The notes below the pieces were generated by a model. That model searched no databases. It worked only from the letters and a program-made list of their open reading frames with translations, and was not told where the DNA came from. Made by a program: the position numbers and the translations under genes. Below, one piece after another: positions 14,151 to 27,100 of a stretch of 64,000 nucleotides of DNA (its first letter is position 1; each line of letters begins with the position of its first letter). The stretch spans positions 888,702 through 952,701 of the forward strand of contig PDUO01000013.1 of the NCBI GenBank assembly GCA_003008705.1, written 5' to 3'. The DNA comes from Pezicula radicicola (lineage: Eukaryota > Ascomycota > Leotiomycetes > Helotiales > Dermateaceae).

Positions 14151-16613
14151 CTATGCAAGCTGGTGAAGCTTCGAATTCTTGGTCATGCGGCGGAATTGCT
14201 TCCCCCAGATCATGAAGATGACCATTCCAATGACGGTAAATCCAACTCCAAGTGCCATCAAAGTCATGACTGGTGGAATGAAGCCACTTTTGACGGCCCA
14301 GTCATTGAAAAAGAAGATCATGCCGAACTAAAATAGGTTAGCTCTACTCAATCGCCTACCAAAAGAAACTTACACCAAAGGTATTCTTGACAATGGTTGC
14401 TGAGACCATAATTTGTCCCGGAACTGTTTTATAACAATCTACAGCATACTATTGGCAGTTAGTCTCTTTACATAAGACCAATTGGATTAACACTTACAGA
14501 TATCACAATTGCAGGAATAGAGACGACCTCGATTCCAACAAAGGTATATCCAATGACGATGATTGCTTCCCATGGCCAATGCCTCTGGTAACCAACCGCG
14601 GTGACCTATCATAATTAGTTTCAATTTTCTTATATTCTTTGAAGGGGATCCCACCGTCATTCCAATAATTAAGATAGCAACATATGGCACCAAGGCAACC
14701 AATCTCATCTCAGCCTCTCTAACTCCATTGTTTCGCAGAGTAGCTCGTATCATAATCCAATCACTGAATGGACCGGCAGTCAATAATCCAATAATACCAC
14801 CCACAGCAAAAGCAAAGTTGACAAATCCGACCTGGGCAGTACTAAAAAGGTACGGAGGAGCAGCAAAAACTTGTGACTGAGTCAAATTAAGTCCCAGCAA
14901 ACAGTTTGCAGCGAAACCCAACGAAAATGAAACCCAAAAGATGATTGGAAAGGAGAAAATTTGGAACGGAGCAACCACGTCCCGGAAAAGGATGTCAGCG
15001 CCATCATACTCGAGTTTAGGAAGTAACGAGTATTGGGCCTTGCTGGGTTTTCCGGTACCGAGATATTCGTTCACAGGTCTACTCAAGTCAACAGAAGGAC
15101 CGCGTGTACGAGCAGGCGAGATATCATCGGGTCCAGTATCACTATCAACTTGCGTGGAAGTTTGGGTTATGATCTCGCGACCATCAACTTTCTCCTTCGA
15201 ATGGATCGCATCAGCAGCGCTGCTGAAATCCCGATCAGAAAGCGGGACATGATCTCGGCGATATCTAGTCTCCGGAAACATGAAGACCATCATTATAAGG
15301 TTTACCTAAAGACATCATATCAGGATCTCTTGCCAAAAAAAAAGTCGATTTGCGACTGAGTGAGACAAGAGAGAACTCACCGCTTGAGCGATGGTGCAAG
15401 CCCAGAAGAACCATCGGTATGATACGTGTAATGCGATATTTCCTGCAATGATAGGACCGATAAAGAGGCCAAGGAAATAAGCCCAACTAATGCACACAGA
15501 TCCCATCAAATTAGCAAACAAAATCGACACTAAGATAACTAAGAGGTTGGGTTGATTCTGTGGGACCTTGCATATGCATCATTCCACTCCAAACCACCAA
15601 GAACCCAAGAACACCCAAGAAAACCCAAGAAACAATAAAACAAGGGGAAACTCACAAATAAAGCCCCATCCAAGCACCTCTATGATGAACAAACATGACA
15701 TCAGCAATGACCATAGGCATGATACTCTCATTAGCACCAGCCCCCAACCCCGAAATAACTCTCGCTCCAATAAACGAAGAATAAGATGTCGCTACTGATT
15801 GCCAAATGTTTGCTAGTACACAAACAAGTCCACAGATTAGGATCGTGGGTCGTCGCCCGAATAGGTTACTGAAGGGTACAATTATTAGATTGGAATACCC
15901 GAGCGTTATTGCTGCGGCACCGAACTATTTTGATTTTTTTACGTTAGCTTGTGCCCTTTTTTTTTATTGAGGGGGCTGGTTGCTTGGTATTGGAGGTGGT
16001 GTATTGTGGTGTTCTTCATTTTTTGGTGGAAATGAGATCATGAATCGCTTGATTTTATGAATTCTTTGCTTGAGGATGCTGTATTTATTCCAGTCGAGTA
16101 TGTTGTTACTTGATTGGGGGTAAATTCAGGAATTTAGGAATTCATAGACAGATCATGAATTAAGCGAAGTATGAATTTATTCGCACAGTGTGTGGCTGGA
16201 AAGGATTGTGTAGATAGAGCAGGTTTTGATGGAGGACTAGATTTTGAAATATTCGAAGGACTTACGAGCATATTAACTTGTGGTAGTGTCTTGTGAAATT
16301 CCTGGATGAAGATTGGTGTCAAAGGTGCGATGGAGAGTGGTGTTAAAACGCTGACGAAGACGAAGATTGCTTGGTTGATAATGACAATTGCTTTCCATTT
16401 TGGGCTCCAATTCTATTAAAATACGCAAGATGTCAGATTATACTCTTATTTAAATACTGTAGAGGTTGTGTTACTTACCAAGGGATCATCTTGCGCAGCA
16501 CTCGGTTGAGGAATTAAAACCACTTTCTCGGGCTCATTAACCGAACTACCATCATGACGAAAAAGAACCTCAGTCCCAGGAATAATCTCTACATCTCTAT
16601 CTTGGGTACCCAT
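14151..16613 (-). CDS. MFS transporter (DHA1-like), eight exons
   Basis: Plasma-membrane or vacuolar multi-span carrier. Exons (minus) are 16613-16479, 16412-16266, 15924-15656, 15486-15381, 15305-14655, 14605-14498, 14448-14374 and 14327-14151, totalling 555 aa. The first in-frame ATG is at 16613 (MGTQDRDVEI); upstream codons in that frame offer only GTG. DPLNWSPKWK starts the family core. Helix 2-3 carries FGRRP, the loop A signature, and later GAWMGLYFWAYFLG and GLFIGPIIAG are typical MFS helices. A long acidic/Ser-rich cytoplasmic loop lies between the two six-helix halves. The second half includes VPYVAILIIGM and ends in a basic tail. It may export or import a phenolic, given the neighbouring monooxygenase and lactonase; this is inference from context only. 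Confidence 0.88.
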
Positions 16614-19271
16614 CGTTTCCTTCTTTATAATGTTATCCACCGATTACCAGAACCGAATGGCAGTAAGTAAACAAAAGGGCAATGGAAGTCAACAAACTCG
16701 GCTAATCTCGGTAAAGAATATAGGGGAGAGAAACTGATATGATACGAGTAGTCGGTTGACTCGAGTAAATGTATATTAGGACATCAAACAAGAAGATCAG
16801 AAATATAGGACGCGAAGGAGTTTTGGATGTTCTGTGGCTGTGAAAAGTATGGGGAATGTACATATATAACTAAATTATGACTGGCAGAAAGAGAATCTCA
16901 ATGCGACGACTTGCCGTCGGTCTGTGCTTTTTTCAAACTTCGAATATGCTGGTTTACGGAGTATGTGTGTCTTTCCTGACATGGACCTCTCTAGACTTGC
17001 CTCAACTACCTTGATATATGCAAACGCACAGTTGGAAAAAAAAGCAGGAGTTGATGTGTTAGGGAGTTCGGAAGTTCCAATTAATTGTTTGGATGGTTCA
17101 GGTTGTTTGATTTAATTTGCGAAATTGCCAAGGGCGGTTAATACCTAGTCTTTCTGATGAACTTCAGTTCAGAAGAGATCTCCAGTGCAGATTGCTTGTG
17201 CCTTGTGGTTCATTGATGTTGTCAAAGAGTACGGTATGATATCTAGATTAAGTTACTTGCTGTAAACAGGTGGGGACTGTAGATCATTGGTACAAGCTCT
17301 TGACTCAGTAATAGAGTAAATATTGAGTCAGTCTAGAATGGATGACCTGTCTTAATCGGAATGTCTGTGTCCTACATTGATAGGTGGGGTAGGTATCTTC
17401 TTTCCTTTCGGTAGATTGAACTTCCACCTCGCAAGAGTTCTGGAACAAATAAATCTTTTGTGGCAGAGATACGGAGCAATAAGAAAAGCTAGAGAACACA
17501 AATAGGATGATAAAATGTGGCAGTGTATAGGCAAGTATGGAGTATGCTGACACTGGCACATAAGGCTGGCTAGTTGATGCTGTGTCTCGGTAGTTTCGGT
17601 AGTTTCGTGGTTTCTCGCATCGCATGATCATTTCACTGTTGCAAGTTCGCACGTCGCCTGTCGCTTAAAAAAGAAAAATCCATTGAAACAGTATTCGTCA
17701 AATTCGTCTGATCGTTGAAACTGACCCTAAGACCCAGCCCTACCTAAAGTGCCAGATACCCGCTGATAACAGCAGTGCTTTGACAAGTACGGTACGATTT
17801 CATTCCATCACAATAATCGCAATTTTTTTTTTGTGGTTCTATATGAGAGATCAGAGGTGGATCGGTTGTGCTATGCTAGTCGGCAGCTCTGCAACCAGGC
17901 TTAGGTTGTGTGTTGTTATTTAATTTGAGTGATAGATATCATCCGTTTATTGACTCTTGGACATGGAGAAATAAATAACCTTCTCATCATCTGATCATTT
18001 GAAACAAGATCCCTGAGCAACTCAACAATAGCCGTCCACTCGCTTGAGATCAACGAAATCTTTATTTCATGTTTAGAAGAGTTATACAATACATCGCACG
18101 TTCCAGTTCTCGTATTCTCTCGCAACGGAGATGTTTCGATAATCGATTGGTTCTTCTATTTCCTCTCTTCACATTGTTTCAAAACATTTCGTCTGAATGA
18201 CATAGCAATCCGAACCGGGAAAAAGTAAGGGGCCTCCTTTTCGTCACTAGATTAGTTGATAGGGTTCTCGTTCTAGTCTGGCATCTAGTTCGAAACTTGG
18301 AGTAGGAATCCTCTGTTGGGGAGTGCGTAGTTAGATAAGCGCATGAAGAACTTTCTTCCAATCGTCGATTTGACTCTTGATGTCTAATATCTCATGAATT
18401 GCCACCCTTCGGATTGTTACAAGTTATTGTAAGGTAGTTTCAGGATACTGTGAGCTTTAGATGTCTCGTCTTGGCTTTGAGGCTTCTTGCCTAGTGAAAG
18501 TTGTAAAAGTGCGAGATGATGAATTTGGTGTCATGTATTGTACTATGGCATAAAACCGCTTCCCGGACTTTCGAGATTTGCCGTTCGCATTCGGTGATAT
18601 TGAACTCAGCTGTTTGTCGCAATCGTCTATTTGAGGTGAAGCTCCATATGCAATCACGATCACGATGCGATGCCAAGTTCACTCCGTGATTCCGTATGCT
18701 TGACGGTTTATGGGATTCGTTCGATGCCCCCCTTTGATGGCGTAGAGATGATGAGCCTGCTCTGTTAGGTGTCTGCTGTCGACTTCTCTTTGCACCATTA
18801 CCATTTTTGGAATGGGAATGCCCTTATCTGATGATAAGCGTTGGCATACTCATCTCATCATGACCCAGGCATTCATTCGTGATTCTTGGCTGCTGATGGT
18901 GCTAGTCATCTAACGTGCAGACGAAAACTAGATGAGAGCGCTGATATCTTGGTAGGATGAAGTAATGAGTTTACGTAGGCATGATAGGATATGGAGATGA
19001 AAAGGGCTAAACAGGCACAAGAATATGGAGAAATTTGCTTTTTTGTGTAGTTTTATTGACCTGCAGCTTTGAAAGATCGCCAGCCGGTCCAGCCGTTCAG
19101 ATCTGTGAAAATAATATACATGAAATGAAAGGTCTCAACAGACCCTTCTAATTGTTTGATCCTAGGCAAATACCAGCCTGTTGATACATTATCATTTTGA
19201 TTTCGTTAACTTCTCTATCCCCCCCTCAACCCCCTTAATCACCAATCCCTCCATCTGTTCCAATTCTTCAA
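16614..19271. other. Intergenic, 2.66 kb
   Basis: No gene, RNA gene or clear repeat seen. Open frames of 60-115 codons exist on the minus strand (17.3-18.7 kb) but lack family-like content and usable start context. Poly-T at about 17823-17831 is the only low-complexity feature of note. Confidence 0.5.
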
Positions 19272-21245
19272 CTAGATCAACGACTGCCGCATGTTCCAAT
19301 AACCCCTCGAAGCACGTTTCCAAGCATTGTTTCGTGGCGGGGGTCTTGGGCTCCTAGGGAGACCCGTCCGGATACTTGGATTATAGTAACTTGGCACACC
19401 AGAATCACCATACTCAGATGCTTCTTTCAGGCCACCCTTCACATCAGCACCATACCCACTCCTTTCCATCGAGTTCCTGTCTTCTGGCGCAGTGTATCTA
19501 GTAGGCCTCTGAGGGGCAGCACCAGGCTTTTGGACGCGGAACGCGTAGATAAGAAGTTCAGAGTCTCCGCTATCAATGGGTTGACCGACGATCTCGTTTT
19601 GAATTCGCATGTTGTGGATAGCTTGTCGGACTTGCTCTTTAGTAGCTCGTTGGCGTTCTGGAATTCCATCGTCCACGGTTTGTATGTCCATGCGCATTTT
19701 CACATCGACATCTTGGTAGTTGGGTTCCTCACCCATCTTCTCTGCATCGCCCAGGAGTGTCTTCTTGCCAGAGTAGTCGCCTGGTCCACTGCTTCCATCG
19801 GGAATATGGAATCGGAGATCAAAGCGGAATAGTTGGTACAGTGCGACAACGATAATCTCGAGTACGAAACCTGTGACATAGAAGATGACTTTGCTGTCAA
19901 TTTTGCCTGGCCTTTCGGTGGGAAAAACTTCTACGTTTCCAATAAGCCGTACAATAGTGCCAACTGCAAGCATGCATGAGACAATAACGAGGAATATGAC
20001 CTTCACCCGGAAATGCCCTGTGCCGAACTTCTCCACCTTCGTTTTGCATGGAATAATTGTGGCCGGGATGAGGAAGATGAGAGGAAATATCGACAAGTAC
20101 AGCGTCCAACAGGATCCAAAGAGTAATAAGTCATGAGTCGTATCGAGAACCTTGGTATTGAGCGTGAAGAAGGATACCACTGTATTGACAATGTTCCAGA
20201 TGATGATCATAGGCACAGAGGCGAGCATTGCTAAAAAGAATAAACTGGTAACAGGATGCCATCCAAAATTTGGATGGATTGCACGCACGACGCGCTGTGT
20301 TAGGACGATATTGACAGCAAATAGTACGACAACACTGCGGACGGTTAATCATGGGATCCAACTGAGCGAAGTCGGGACACTTACCCAGCATTTTCGAAAA
20401 TTAGTGCTGCAAGGACAATGCTATTGTTCTGGGGTTTCCTGTGTAATGTTAGCCTTCTTTTGTCAACACCAAGAAATAGATCATCACACTCACGCAGCCC
20501 AGACAATCCTCATAGTACAAGTGACAACTCGAACCATACAAAAATCAAAGATCATGTCCGAAAGATGGAACTTGTGTCCTCGCTTGCTGTTGAGTTCATG
20601 TCTTATGAAATGATTGGCGGCGCCGGCAGCAAACAGAACAAGAAAGACAGCAGTGATGGGAACATCGAGTTTCTTCGTCGGTATTGTTCCCAAGAAGGCG
20701 ACTACTGGTGTAAATGGTCCCTTGGCTGGTTGCGAAATTACAGCTAGCGGCGCACTAGATACTCCTGCACCAACGCCAGTACCAGTTATTCCTAGGGCTG
20801 TTGCCGTAGCGGAAGCCACCGAAGCCGAAGCCGATGATATTGCGCTCATTGTTGTAGAGGCAGCTTCTTGTGTGGCCGCTGCTGCAGAAGCAGCAAGAGG
20901 TGATGCAGAAATCTGGGACAATGTAGAAGTGATCGCTCGTGACAAGGACGAAGTTGCTTCTTCCGATAATGTAGATGTAAGTTCTGTAGCACTGGCAGCT
21001 AGTGGAGACTCGGCAGCTACAGAGGCTGAGGTGGTGAGTGTGGTTTCGACTAGCGAAGTTGTTGCTCGACTCAGGGAGGATGTTGACAACAACGAAGTTG
21101 CTTCAGGCGCGATTGAAGAGATTGTTGCTCTGGACAAAGACAGAGAAGAAAGAGAAGTAGCAGCCGTTGTTGCCACACTAGAAATTGCAGTGATAGTTTC
21201 CAACGTACTAGCAGCAGGATTAGGCTTTGAATGTCCGCTACCCAT
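19272..21245 (-). CDS. Multi-span membrane protein with Ser/Ala-rich N-terminus (DUF3112-like)
   Basis: Exons (minus) are 21245-20494, 20438-20385 and 20334-19272, giving 622 aa in a consistent frame. The N-terminal 170 residues or so are low-complexity Ser/Ala/Thr with recurring LSRATxS-type units. Hydrophobic helices follow: ITAVFLVLFAAGAANHFI, then one around IVLAALIFENAG spanning the two introns, SLFFLAMLASVPMIIIW, YLSIFPLIFLIPATII, VIFLVIVSCMLAVGTIV and VIFYVTGFVLEIIVVALY. That makes about six to seven spans. The C-terminus is a long hydrophilic tail with Pro/Arg-rich end. The arrangement resembles fungal proteins labelled DUF3112, whose role is unknown. That assignment is from memory of the pattern and moderate. 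It has no evident link to either neighbouring cluster. An internal start beyond the low-complexity region is possible. Confidence 0.8.
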
Positions 21246-24198
21246 GTCTGCCCACCTCAGGAAATAATATTATACGGTACAACTTTTTCACTTCAACTAA
21301 TCTTCGAGAGGAGCAGCAGGGTGGCTTAACATAGTATATGGATAAGAGAGAAAAACAAGCTTCTTTGTCAGTTTAAGATATTCGAACCAACTACCTATTT
21401 TTTCCTCTTGGTCTGAATCCTGAATCAGGATCGAACCGTCGCATCGGTTGCAAACTCCAGCATGTACTCGAGACCTTGCGTGGAACGAGAGGGGTTCATG
21501 AATCCATGATGGATGGGCCAACCACAAGAGTCAAGAAAAAGTCACAATTACATCAAAGACAACCTTGTGTGCGAGGAGTTGTCATGGGCCAGAAGTGCCG
21601 GCGACTGGCTGTTGACTTCAGACCTTCAGTGCTCGTAGCCTCAGGTCTTCGCATCGGAAGAGCCGCAAGATGTAGGGGATGTAGGGGGGAGTGACACTGA
21701 CGACGATCTACAGTACAGAAGAAGCGACGGGGAAAAGGGGAGCCGTAGCGAAATCATATTAGGTGCCATATTATTATCTAGATTATTACTGTATCCCCAT
21801 TGTAAAACCTGTGCCTATCTACCGAACAAAAGGTACTTCTGCCCACGCCTCAGGCATGATGATATAGATGTAGGTCGTTAGATATAGGACTTGGAGATCT
21901 TAATTAAGATCATCTTAGAAGTCGTGGCGATGACGCGACAGGACGGCGTGAACGGGGAGCCGCAAGACAAGGAAACATTTGCCATCATCCTTCCTCGTAA
22001 GGGGCCGTACCCGGGAGACGTCTGTCGCTGTCGGGTCTCTTGGTGGTCCGGACGACTTGGAAACAGAACAGCGGCACCTGAAACTGTGAGCGCTGATGTG
22101 TTGGAGGCCTTGGGGAGGGATCTGTTGCTTCTGCGCCTGCGCACTGTTGTCACAACATCCAGGAATATTACAAACATGCGATCGATGGATATCCGGAGTA
22201 AGAGTGTCGGTGAGTACGGCCGTCCAGTATTCCGTAGACAAGCGCGCAGCAGGGGTTTGGTTGCCATAGCATAGCTCGTCCTCATCGCAAAGTTGCAGCA
22301 CTGAGCTCTCACCAGTGGCCCAGTCTACGAGGCGGCCTTGTTCGAAACCATCCAAAGCCTAACGATGAGAGGCGGTAGGCGTTGAAACGAACAAAAAAAA
22401 AGAGAGCGAGAACGAAGGAGGATGTGGTGGAACAGTATGTAAGCTTTTAGAACGTTTGGTAGATTAATCCTTCGTACAGTAGTTGGCAATGTTGGCAAAA
22501 AAGTGTTAGTTGGTAAGCTGGTAATAAGCCGGTGCCTAGTACAGTACCTAAGCACACCCAAGGCGTCTACGTTGGCGTGTCCTGGCGCCCTGGGGCAAAT
22601 TGTGGTGCTGTAGGTGCGCGGACGCCAAAAGACGCTCGAGAGTAGAGCTAGAGAATGCTTCGTGAATCTATAAAATGCAAAAATTATGGAAAATTGGGTA
22701 ATTACGAATACGCGGCTAGTCCTGTCTGGGGTTGTCTGGGGGAGAAAGGTTTCTCCTAGCGGGTTCGCGTCGCTCAGGTTTCGCAACGACAAACACCAAG
22801 GCCCCCTGGCGCGCCTCACCACGTACAGTACACTCACTACAGTATGACTAGCACACTGTATCTGATTGTCAATCAAATGCCCACTTTTACTAATGCTTCT
22901 TTTTACTTTCGTAAGAACTTTATTCTCACCGCATATTATGGCCATTATTATTATACGGTACCCACGCTACGGAACAACCTCCCTCGAGCCTCCTTCGGCC
23001 TATTGCACGTACACTTTACCATTACTCCCCCACTACGTCCCACATTTCCTCCCCTCTCAGATATCTATCTGACTGAGTGACTAGGTATTGTCGCTTTATT
23101 TTGGGGTTTTTGTTCTTCCGTTCTCCGTATCTCGTACATCGTCCATCCCTCTTTCTGTCATTCGTTTCTTCATGCATGTTTTAGATCTGGTTTGGGCCCA
23201 TCATTCATTGAGATGCTGCTGCGGTTAATTACGGCATCTACTGTATGCTGATGATGATCGTCATCCATAGCTTAATCATGAGAGATGGTGCTTTCTGGCG
23301 TAAATCAACCGCAACCCCTAGCACACTATTGCTTTTCTGCTGCACCGGGGGAGTGATGGCCAACTTCCCGTGCGGTTCCTCTCCCAAGTTCCCAATTAGG
23401 CTATTACCGCCCTGCTACAGAGACGCGCTGCTCCGGGTCCTGTAACGCTACCCGCTCAGAACTGCTGGGACGTGCTTATACAGCCTGCAAGCAACGGCCT
23501 AGCAAGATGCAAAAGCCCCATATAAGCCTAGTCCCCTTCGCATCGCAACGCTTTGGCGTCATATCTTGTTGTCAGTTTGACGACGGCACCATATCCTCGT
23601 CTCGTATTCTGCCGATGGGACCATGTATGCTGATCTCATCCCTCTTGCGTTGCACCAGAGACCAGCACTGCGGAAGGATCTGAACGTGAGCAAAGACACG
23701 CGCCCGCGCTGCCAAAGAGGCTGGTCCGTGTTCATATCTCTGACCATGGGTCCGCAGATCTGCTATTCTCGTTCTTCTAGAGCATCTCTAGATCTCGCGC
23801 TATACCGCTTCCAGGAGTCCATGCGGTATTCCTCATCTGCACGATATCCCATCAGCTCCTAGTGGACTGACTTTGGTGTATCTCCTGAAGTTGAGCATTG
23901 TTGGATGACAGTTTCAAGGTGCCTCGACAACTACCTCGACCCGCAGCCGGCGACGAGGCTTTACGATATGCACGTGTTTACGAAATCATTTATATGCTGA
24001 TGAAAAGCCCCTTGCCTTTTCATACTTTAATAAGACAGTCCACATCCCTCGTCTTCATCCGAGCATCTTTTATACTTTTAACATATGTCACTCGCTCTGT
24101 GAAAGAGAGACTCTTTGACCCGCCAGATATTGACTCAGTAGAACACTGATCAACTCAGCGAAGTATACTGATCAACTCAGTAAAGAGTCCTGTTCAAG
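21246..24198. other. Intergenic upstream of the polyketide synthase, 2.95 kb
   Basis: No gene I can support. At 21878-22355 three overlapping frames stay open for about 430 bp, two on minus and one on plus. None shows a domain, and mutual overlap argues that base composition causes it. The block likely holds the PKS promoter and possibly a long 5' UTR. Confidence 0.5.
24131..24185 (+). promoter_or_regulatory. Direct repeats and AP-1-like site just before the PKS start
   Basis: ACTGATCAACTCAG occurs at 24145 and again at 24167, each followed by (C/T)(G/A)AAG, so two 19-bp units sit 22 bp apart, about two helical turns. TGACTCA, the consensus bZIP/AP-1 site, lies just upstream at 24131-24137. 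The ATG is at 24199. They are within the proximal promoter or 5' leader. A regulator-binding role is inference. Confidence 0.5.
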
Positions 24199-27100
24199 AT
24201 GGACGTCGTCTTATTCGGTGACCAGACGGTGGACTGCCAGTCTTTCCTGAGGAAAGCCTTACGTCGAAAGGGCCTTCCACTCTTGTCGGCATTCCTCGAG
24301 CAGGCTCATGTTGCACTACAGGAAGAGCTGTTGGCACTGCCTGCTAGTTCTCGACGACAGATTCCAGCATTCTCGAATGTCTCCGAATTTGCGGAACGGT
24401 ACTACAATGCGGAACTCCCAAGTCTCGCTGCAGAGAGTGCGATCACCTGCCTGGCGCAACTGACACACTTCATTGGGTATGATCCTTGGGATAAGGCACT
24501 TTTGTAATGTGTTTGCTAACCAGATGCTACAGATTCTTTGAGGAGCAACCACTGGCTTACCTGGAACTATCAACGACACAGATTCTTGGAGTTTGCACTG
24601 GACTTCTTGCGGCATCTGCAGTCGCATCCTGCAAATCTCTCACAGCCCTCATCCCTCTGGCGGTTCAGACAGTGCGGATCTCTTTCAGACTTGGTGCCAG
24701 AGTAACCGCAGTTGGAAATCAACTGGAACCCATCGACGACCGACAACAGACTTGGTCATCCATTGTCATGGGCATTGGTGCCGAAGATGCCCAAGTTGCA
24801 CTTACTGAGTTTAATAAGGAGCATGTAAGTTGCCCGATCTATTGAGATAAGTCGATTGAACTAATGAAATCAGGCACTGGCTACCTCCAACCAACTCTAC
24901 ATCAGTGCCATCGGTACAATGTCGGTAACCATCAGTGGTCCTCCCTCCGTGAGATCTCAACTCTTCAACACATCATCAACCTTCCAGATCCTTCAATATA
25001 AGGAGATTACGATCAGAGGCCCATACCATGCGTCACATCTATACGATTCATCAGATGTCGAGAAAATATTAAACGAGGACATTATCGCCCGCCTCAGCCG
25101 CTACAACCAAGTTCACCCAGTGACCAGCTCGCTTGCTCCACCCAAGTCTGGAACGTCGACGCTCGAATTGTTCCGAAGCTCCATTCTGGAAATCTTGACT
25201 CAGCAAGTGCAATGGGACCAACTCGTTAAGCTTTGCGTCAAAGATGTTCGATCTGCCTCTCAAAGCAGCGCTCGAGTTCTCGCCATGGGCCCTACTGCTT
25301 TGGCCAACAGCCTCGTCTCAGCTCTTAAAGTTGGCGGAGGCATGAAGCTGTCGATGGAAGATTACGTCTCCTGGACGTCTCAAAATCACGTGCCAACTGC
25401 TTCCGTTGGCACAATGGCCGAATCCAAGATTGCGATTGTGGGTATGGCTGGACGATTCCCCAACGCTGCAGATCACGAAGCATTTTGGAAGTTACTTGAG
25501 CAGGGTCTCGATGTTCATCGTGAGGTACCTGCCAATCGATTTGACGCTCAGGCTCACACAGACGCGAGCGGGAAGGGCAAGAACAAGACTCATACTCCCT
25601 ATGGATGCTTCATTGAGAAGCCTGGATTGTTCGACCCTCGATTTTTCAACATGTCTCCTCGCGAGGCTACGCAGACTGATCCCATGCAACGCCTAGCGAT
25701 TGGGACCGCCTACGAAGCCATGGAGATGTCGGGATTCGTGAGAGATCGCACTCCATCCACACAAGCACACCGTGTTGGTACATTCTACGGACAAACCAGT
25801 GATGACTGGAGAGAAATCAATGCCGCACAAGACATTGATACCTATTTTGTGAGTCTCCATTTGTGCTACAGATAAAACGGACACTGACTTTAATAGATTA
25901 CTGGTGGCGTTCGCGCATTCGGACCCGGCCGCATCAATTACCACTTTGGTTTCAGTGGGCCCAGCTTTAGTGTTGACACTGCATGCTCAAGTAGTATGGC
26001 GGCAATCCAACTTGCTTGCACGTCTCTTCGCGCCGGTGATTGCGATACCGTCTTTACCGGAGGCATGAACGTCATGACAAATCCAGATATTTTCTCCGGT
26101 CTTTCAAAGGGTCAATTCTTGTCTAAGACAGGATCCTGCAAGACATACGATGACACCGCCGACGGATACTGCAGAGGTGACGGTGTAGTCACTCTTATCA
26201 TGAAGCGACTCGACGACGCTATTGCAGACAAAGATCCTATCCTTGGCATAATTGCTGGGATTGCAACCAATCACAGCGCTGAAGCGGTGTCTATCACTCA
26301 TCCTCACGTTGGTGCTCAAGAGTTCTTATTCCAGAAAGTCATGGATGAGGCTAGCGTGGATATCCGCGAAGTCAAGTACGTTGAGATGCACGGCACTGGT
26401 ACGCAGGCTGGTGATGGTGTTGAGATGGAATCAGTCTCGAACATTTTCGCTCCCAACAACCATCTCAAACGTCGCTCTGACCAGCCTCTATTCGTGGGCT
26501 CCGTCAAGGCAAATGTTGGACACGGAGAAGCAGTATCTGGAGCAACCGCTTTGATCAAGTCCTTGTTGATGTTCCAGAAGAACATGATTCCCCCACATGC
26601 TGGAGTCAAAACTAAGCTCAATCATAACTTTGCTCCTAATCTCAAGGAGAGACAGCTTAACATTGCATTCAAGCCAACTCCTTTCCTTCGACCAGCAGAA
26701 GGACCACGATACATCTTCATGAACAATTTCAGTGCTGCCGGTGGTAACACAGCAACTCTTCTTGAAGATGCACCGATACGACAAGTTTCCCTAACAGCAG
26801 ACTCTCGCTCTTCACACCTCGTGGTTGTGACCGCAAAGTCTTTGTGGTCTTTCAAGCAGAATGCTCAGAAACTCCTGTCTTGGATTAAACAGAATCCATC
26901 CACAAGCCTGCCAAGTCTTGCCTACACAACCACTGCCAGAAGATATCATTACCAGTACCGAGTTGCCATCGAGGCTAAGGACCTCTCGGAAGTTGAGCGT
27001 AACCTCAGTTCTCTGACTGACGCTCCTCGTGTCCCTGTCTCCAGCGCCAAGCCACGAGTTGCCTTTGCGTTCACAGGACAAGGTTCCCACTACCTTGGTA

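Noticed and set aside
16614..16640. Longer N-terminus for the MFS transporter from 16640
   Set aside because: That frame starts with GTG; the first ATG is 16613, which also gives a normal length.
17305..17652. 115-codon minus-strand frame between the MFS and membrane-protein genes
   Set aside because: No domain, no plausible exon partner, composition like surrounding non-coding DNA.
20335..20384. A-box-like CGCTCAGTTGG inside intron 2 of the membrane-protein gene (minus strand)
   Set aside because: No B box or cloverleaf follows; it lies wholly in a well-formed intron and is likely chance.
21420..21480. AGGATCGAACCGTCGCATC, another T-loop-like string
   Set aside because: No consistent cloverleaf; stems fail to pair. 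A tRNA-derived relic cannot be excluded.
21878..22355. Three overlapping open frames of 127-146 codons upstream of the synthase
   Set aside because: They overlap on both strands, have no recognisable domain and no paired exons; the region is locally GC-rich, which lengthens chance frames.
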